The position numbers and the translations under genes were made by a program. This document shows, piece after piece, positions 58,404 to 64,000 of a stretch of 64,000 nucleotides of DNA. Source of the stretch: Burhinus oedicnemus (taxonomy: Eukaryota > Chordata > Aves > Charadriiformes > Burhinidae); contig VFFE01009068.1 of the NCBI GenBank assembly GCA_008921705.1, positions 837,977 to 901,976 on the forward strand, written 5' to 3'. Below the pieces are notes generated by a model, which made no database searches, had not been told where the DNA came from, and was given only the letters and a program-made list of their open reading frames with translations. Each line of letters begins with the position of its first letter. The first letter of the stretch is position 1.

Positions 58404-60758
58404 ATTGTTCTTAAAAATTATAATTTTCATTGGAAATAGATTGAGCAACTTAATGGATCTCCACCATTTTTACTTCTTTGATTCAGTCTAACTATTAAGC
58501 ACTATAAAACAGTCTTGCTATCATTGAGGATGAAAGGAAATTAATACATTATCTTCTACAGCTAGAGAGAGAAATAAAGAGTAAGTGGAAGTTGTTAAAA
58601 AGAAACTCTTTCAGCTGGTCAAAATCAGTACTTTATAACATCACCTTTCCTAATAAAGATTGAAGAAGTTACTGAGCAGCAGAAAAATGCAATCTCTGAC
58701 TACATTAGACAGAAAAAGTAGAAGAATAATGGTCCCCTTAAAATCACTTTGACACGTTTTTGTTGCAAATTTGGATTGAACTCACTCTTGTTGGCACACC
58801 ATTGAAGCTGTAATATAAATCTTTAGATATCTTATTGGGAGAATCAGTTTTTACAGTTTTAAAAACTTTATTCAATCTCACAAGGGAATGCCCTCAAAAG
58901 TATTCAACTGTGTGGTCTAAGAAAGCTTAACATTAAAGGTCCTCTTTGGTGCATGGCAAAACAAGACAGCATTTGGCCCTGATTAAAAACATAGAACACA
59001 TTTACATTTCCAGACATAAACCAAAAACCAGTGGAATTTCAGAGATTGATATCATGGCTTAATGACCAATGGTTGTTACAGACCAGCTTCTGTCTTACAA
59101 CAAGTTAAATAATACATTTTCCTTATGCACACATTCCTTCTCATTAGGGAAAAAAACAAGTTTCATCAGATGACTTTGGGTTTCATAATCTTTTCCTATG
59201 CCAAAATTATTCCTTAAGTACTGGAGACATTAGTTCTGTTTAAAGTATTTTTGGTCAGTGTTTGCACCAAATATTGAAACTTGAGTACAGGTGTATATTT
59301 ATGCATGAGTCACATTGGCAAATATTTAAATAAATGACTTCCTTGTACAAATATGATTTACCCAAAGATACATGTTTTTTTCGTTTTGTTTTGGAAAACA
59401 ACTGACTACAGTAACTTGGATTTTGGAATTTAAGTCAAAATTTTGGCAGGAAATTGAGTATCTTTTATGAATTTGTTCACATATGCTGCCTCATGTCATG
59501 TAAGGTGTGTTGTGAAAGTATACTTCTTGAATCATGTGCAAAAGCTGTTCTTCGCACTATCTCAATACTTGCCTCAGAACTATACGATACAGTAAGTGAA
59601 ACTGAAGTCAACATTGGGAGGAGATAGATTCTGCCTTCTGACGTACATGGTATGGTTTCGTTACTGCTATGTGGGTCATCTACATGCCTCTGAGATTTTA
59701 CTTTGATCAAGTAATGTCACGAAACATCATGGGAGTAGAACATTTCCAGTATTGCAGGTACTGCAAATCTCTGATTAAACTCAGAAGAAAGGAACCTGGA
59801 GGAAGGAACAGAGAGGGAACATAAACTTGCTATACAGAGCTGTGGCAGTGAGCAAAGTTCCAAACCTGAAAACTAACGGGTTGACCGTTTGGCGATGACA
59901 AAACAGAGAAGAAGAAATAAGCGATTAAAAAAATACCTTGATGAGCAGACTGCCTGATGCGTCTTTGCTGTACCAGATAGGATGAAGGCTATTAGAAGGA
60001 AGTCTGGAATAAAGAGAAATCAACTGCTTGTGACGAATGCATGGACATGGGTTGTTTGCCTTGATTGAATGGAGTGCCTTATCTTGAAATTAGTTTATGA
60101 TTAGAACCTGACTGAGTGATGACAACACTATGTCAAACAGAATAAAGCTTCATTGCTTTAGAGGAAGTCAGCAAAGTTAAGCGCTCTAAAGATGAGATAT
60201 AAAGATATCTGTACATTCTTGCATTATAACACATTTTTTCTGAAACGGATGTCCTACACTGGCAAGTGTCAGATAGCTATACAGCAGACATGTAAGACTA
60301 TCCTCAGTGTGAAAGCCTCACAGTTTTGATGTCTTATAATTACTCTGGAGGACAGAACTATTATTTCCTTTTTACAGGTAGCACACTGAAACATAGAGGT
60401 GAATGCCTTGCCCAAAGCTTCACAAGAGATCTATGTTACAGCACATAACTAAATGTCCCAGAATAGCCACTGAACAGATGAACATTCTCCTGTTAATATT
60501 GCTCAGTGTAGTATCAGGATAGGTTCAGATAGTTACACACGTGCACTTGTACACATACAGACAGGACCCCTGCTCTGGAAAGATTTGTGTGCTGTCTGAA
60601 TAACTAAGCAATGATAGAGATAAAAAATAAATATAATAGAGACATTGCATGTTCTGAAGAACATTATCTCTTGTCCTAGTGTGTGGTTTTGAAACTATTA
60701 TTTTTTAAACTATGGCACTGCTTAACTAAAAGTCTCCTGTTGAAACCACATACACGAA
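58404..60758. other. AT-rich non-coding stretch, nothing recognised
   Basis: No exon, RNA gene or transposon recognised. Confidence 0.5.
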
Positions 60759-61485
60759 TGGTGGTTTCAGCCGGACTGGCCACTGAAATGAATGACAGAT
60801 GCTCTCCCTTACACCTCCCTTCAAGGGGAGGAGGGAGAGAGAGAAAGAGACTTATGAGTTTAGGAAAAAAACAATTTTATTAAAAATATTAATAAAATAA
60901 TAAAATACTAAAATAAAAAGTAATGAAATATATACAATATATACAAAATCATATCAAGCTCCCCGGAAGACAATCATGTCACCAGCGGGCATGGGGAAAG
61001 TCCCAGACTGGACTCAGTGACAGACGGGAACTGGATTCAGGAATGCATGGATTGGCATCAAAGGCAGACGAACACACAGAGTCCTTCTTGGATGCCGGTC
61101 ATTGAAGAAAGAGAGCTGACCCCTTTGATTCCTCAGTTTTTATGCAGAGCATGAGGCAGATGGGATGGAATACCCTGTTGGTCAGTTTTGGGTTACCTGT
61201 CCTGTCTTCTCCTCCCCACAGCTGTGACGCATCTACGCTTTTCCGACACTCCAACAAGGCAAGTAACAAAGTTTGCTGGCCTTGGGTGTTATAGCAACAA
61301 GTATAAGCAAGAGCCTCTCTGCACACCATTCCTTGGCATAGATTATAAATAATCATTGTGGGAGCAGACTACAGTTTTAAAAATTCGTCATTAATTTCGG
61401 ATATTTCCATTATTTAGAAGAGGCTTAGCTAAAAAGTAAAATTTCTGAACAGAAAATTGGTTCTGTTTTACCTCAAACCAAGACA
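60759..61485 (-). mobile_element. solo ERVL-like LTR, family A copy 4
   Basis: Collinear with the copies at 29.1 and 47.7 kb. On the minus strand it begins TGTCTTGGTTTGAGG; its other end is eroded (GAAACCACCA), so the left boundary is approximate. The TATA region reads GCATAAAAA in this copy. No matching flanking duplication could be found. It is the most diverged of the four copies and has extra A/T-rich indels near 60,866-60,950. Confidence 0.85.
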
Positions 61486-62529
61486 GTGGTAGATATGAAA
61501 AAAAAACAAACAAACCACATTTTAATCTATTTAGAGGATAAAGTCAAAATGCGTCCCATGAGAAATGTGTTAGGCAGCTACATAGATCCTTCAATTGTCT
61601 CAAAGAGAAAAACTGAGATCACTTTATGAATTGCAAAGTTGCAGAGTTAAACTATAATTTTGTGTTCTCGGTTTCATTGACCCAAGCTTTTCATGTAATA
61701 TGTCTTGTTTAGGGAACACCTTAAACATCTTTGAAGTCAAAAAATACAGGAGGATAAATTTTAGTTTAAGCTTCTCTAGAGAACAGAAAATATACTATCA
61801 GTTTTTCTTGTGCTTAATAGTCTCTTGCTTCTGTCAATAGAACTATACCACCTGAGGAAGTGTTCAGGAAATAATTTTGGTCACACAAAAGAGATTAAGA
61901 TTTGCCATATTTCAAACTTAAAGTGGTCCAATATGTGTTCTGCTTCTTTGCGTACTCCGCCTGGTAGATGTCTCAATTCATTTTGTCTTTTTGCAGATGG
62001 TGGTCAACTTTAACACAAACCTGGTGTCTGGGATTCTGCTCCAGATTCAGTCACCTTTGTTTAGGTGTCTACAGTGCAGACAATTGCACATGAGCTATGT
62101 GTCTAAGCTCCTGCTAAAGTCCAACAGCAATAGATAGTTAACACCGTCAATGAAGTAAAGGGAACTTTTCAAATGTAGGCATCTAATTTAGGCTGATAAG
62201 AACAGTTCCCCATAGTCCACTGTTGGTGAGATCTTTGTTAAAAGCAGCTAGCCCGCCAAAACTTATATGGTATGTACGTAAACTTAAGTGTCTGGATATA
62301 GAGCTGAATTCTGATCAAGGAGCTAGTCTCATAGTTGAAAGGCCACATGTTCTTCTAGTGGTGCATGCTTAGTCTGTTGGGCATTTGTAGTGATCTTAAC
62401 CCTATGGCTGGTCTGACAACTCATAATCACAGGAAGAATAATTCCAGATTTTACTCACTTTTTGAAGGTCTATATCTCATGTTGCTGTTGAAGTATCAGA
62501 AGTGAAAAGCAAGGCTCTAATAAATAAAT
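61486..62529. other. non-coding stretch, nothing recognised
   Basis: No exon, RNA gene or transposon recognised on either strand. Confidence 0.5.
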
Positions 62530-63412
62530 AAATTAGGGAAAATGTGGGCCTGCTGCTGAATAAGGTAGGTACGCTGGTGATGGAGGATACAGAGAAGGTG
62601 GAGTTACTGAATGCTGCCTTTGTTTCAGTCTTTACTGCTAAAGCTGGCCCTCAGGAATGCCAAACCTTGGAGGTAAGAGAAAGAGCCTGGAGAAAGGAAG
62701 ACTTTCCCTTGATTGAGGAGGATCGGGTTAGAGATCATTTAGGAAAACTCAACACCCACAAATCCAGGGGCCCCAATGGGTTGCACTCACGAGTACTGAG
62801 GGAGCTGGCAGATGTTACTGCTAAGCCACTCTCCATCACCTTTGAAAGGTCATGGAGAATGGGAGAGGTGCCTGGGGACTGGAGGAAAGCCAATGTCACT
62901 CCAGTCTTCAAAAAGGGCAAGAAGGCGAACCTGGGAAACTACAGGCCAGTCAGCCTCACCTCCATCCCTGGAAAGGTGATGGAACAGCTCATCCTGGATG
63001 TCATCTCTAAGCATGTGGAGGAAAATAAGGTTATTGGGAGGGGTCAAAATGGATTCACCAAGGGGAAATCATGCTTGACCAATCTGAGAGCCTTCTATGA
63101 TGGCATGACTAGCTGGGTAGATGAGGGGAGAGCAGTGGACATTGTCTACCTTGACTTCAGCAAGGCTTTTGACACTGTCTCCCATAATATCCTCATAGGC
63201 AAGCTTAGGAAGTGTGGGTTAGATGAATGGACAGTGAGGTGGATTGAGAAGTGGCTGAATGGCAGAGCTCAGAGGGTTGTGATCAGTGGTGCAGTCTAGC
63301 TGGAGGCCTGCAACTAGCGGTGTTCCCCAGGGGTCAGTACTGGGTCCAGTCTTGTTCAATATATTCATCAATGACCTGGATGAAGGGACAGAGTGTACCC
63401 TCAGCAAGTTTG
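62530..63412 (+). pseudogene. CR1 LINE RT fragment, cut before its catalytic box
   Basis: A 251-codon open frame (62,544-63,299) covers the RT N-terminal half of CR1 ORF2: DRVRDHLGKLNTHKSRGPNG; GNYRPVSLTSIPGKVMEQ; GFTKGKSCLTNL; VYLDFSKAFDTVSHNI. After a stop at 63,297-63,299 and a frame change the next motif, [20 protein letters not shown], is still readable. The element then stops at ...TLSKFA, exactly where the FADD catalytic residues should be, and unrelated retroviral sequence follows. This is the best-preserved CR1 reading frame in the window but it is catalytically dead by truncation. Confidence 0.92.
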
Positions 63413-63790
63413 CTAATGGGAGGAATGGCTGACACACCGGAAGTCTGTGCCGCTACTCAGCGACCACATAATGAACTCAGATAATGAGAAACAGTATGGT
63501 CTGTTCACTGATGGATCTTGTATTGTAGGAAAGCATCGAAGGTAGAAAGCTGCTGTATGGAGTCCTACATGACGAGTTGCAGAAATTGCTGAAGGACAAG
63601 GTGAATTGAGTCAATTTGCAGAAATAAAAGGCATCCAGCTGAGTTTAGACATCACTGAACAAGAAAAGCGGCCAATACTCTGTCTCTATACTGACTCATG
63701 CATGGTGGCAAATGCTCTGTGGGGATGGTTAAAGCAGTGGAAGCAGAGTAACTGGTGGCTGTGAAATTTGGATAATGAGGTAAAGTCTCT
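63413..63790 (+). pseudogene. pol: retroviral RNase H fragment, ERVL-like
   Basis: From about 63,480 one frame reads YGLFTDGSCIVGKHRR, then after a TAG (63,543-63,545) KAAVWSPT, and after a TGA (63,570-63,572) RVAEIAEGQGELSQFAEIKG and LYTDSCMVANALWGWLKQW. The three RNase H acids (Asp in FTDGS, Glu in FAEIKG, Asp in LYTDS) are visible. The wording differs from the class II RNase H at 38.5 kb and resembles avian ERVL pol as I remember it, so it is a second retroviral lineage. No RT before it and no integrase after it is recognisable. It is joined on the left directly to CR1. Confidence 0.8.
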
Positions 63791-64000
63791 GTGCTCAAAG
63801 AACAATTAAGACTGGCTTTGCTATCTCTTGTGCCAGCCAGGGGAGTGGAGACTCGCCTGGCCAGCACGGGATGCAGATAAGGGAGGGAGCCCTGTGGAGG
63901 CAGGACAGCCCTGCTTTTCATCAGTGAAGACAAGATAACAGGAACTTGTGTAGTTCTTTGTTTCTTTGAAAGGCTATCGTGCCCGATGACTGACCTCTGC
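63791..64000. other. right edge, unassigned
   Basis: About 210 bp with somewhat higher GC that could be more of the retroviral copy or host sequence. I recognise nothing in it. Confidence 0.4.

Noticed and set aside
1..64000. CRISPR arrays, bacterial operons, tRNA or rRNA genes
   Set aside because: No regularly spaced repeats, no Shine-Dalgarno-linked gene runs, and no tRNA or rRNA signature; the element content is that of a bird genome.

Overview
The window reads as vertebrate, almost certainly bird, genomic DNA: AT-rich, gene-poor sequence carrying CR1 LINE fragments (two with the CR1 3' octamer tail ATTCTATG), ERVL-type LTRs that begin TGTCCTGGTTT and end AAACCATGACA, and a class II (betaretrovirus-like) endogenous retrovirus. 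I recognise no host protein-coding exon, tRNA, rRNA or CRISPR array. All coding signal belongs to mobile elements, and every such reading frame except the short dUTPase-protease frame is broken.

Layout. 1-29 kb is mostly unique AT-rich sequence with one solo LTR (11,687-12,095, perfect 5-bp target duplication), a truncated LTR of the same family in the other orientation (17,285-17,800) and small CR1 relics (19.4 kb, 24.5-25.2 kb). 29-51 kb is a mobile-element island: ERVL-like LTRs (29.1, 35.0, 47.7 kb, all minus strand), a CR1 ORF1-like relic (34.3-35.0 kb), a 20-N assembly gap (35,647-35,666), a 7.3-kb class II provirus on the minus strand (35,667-42,974), two abutting CR1 copies (42,975-45,716) ending in a perfect CCTCT microsatellite, and another CR1 (49.7-51.0 kb). 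51-64 kb is again sparse, with an internally deleted CR1 (58 kb), a fourth LTR of the same family (60.8-61.5 kb), and at the right edge a CR1 reverse-transcriptase fragment joined to a retroviral RNase H fragment.

The provirus is the centrepiece. Read on the minus strand it has 5' LTR, a Lys3-like primer binding site, a splice donor, gag (matrix, capsid with major homology region, two CCHC knuckles), a dUTPase-protease frame, pol (RT, RNase H, integrase) reached through an AAATTTA slippery heptamer, a shortened env, a polypurine tract and a 3' LTR. The LTRs differ at only 4 of 374 compared sites, yet gag-pol-env carry about a dozen premature stops, about six frameshifts and a YMDN instead of YMDD catalytic box. 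That mismatch between young LTRs and a heavily damaged body is the most informative observation here.

I found no evidence of a novel host system. The points most worth checking are the LTR/body discordance, the suspicious assembly gap at the 3' LTR, the shortened surface subunit of env, and the CR1/ERV chimera at the right edge.
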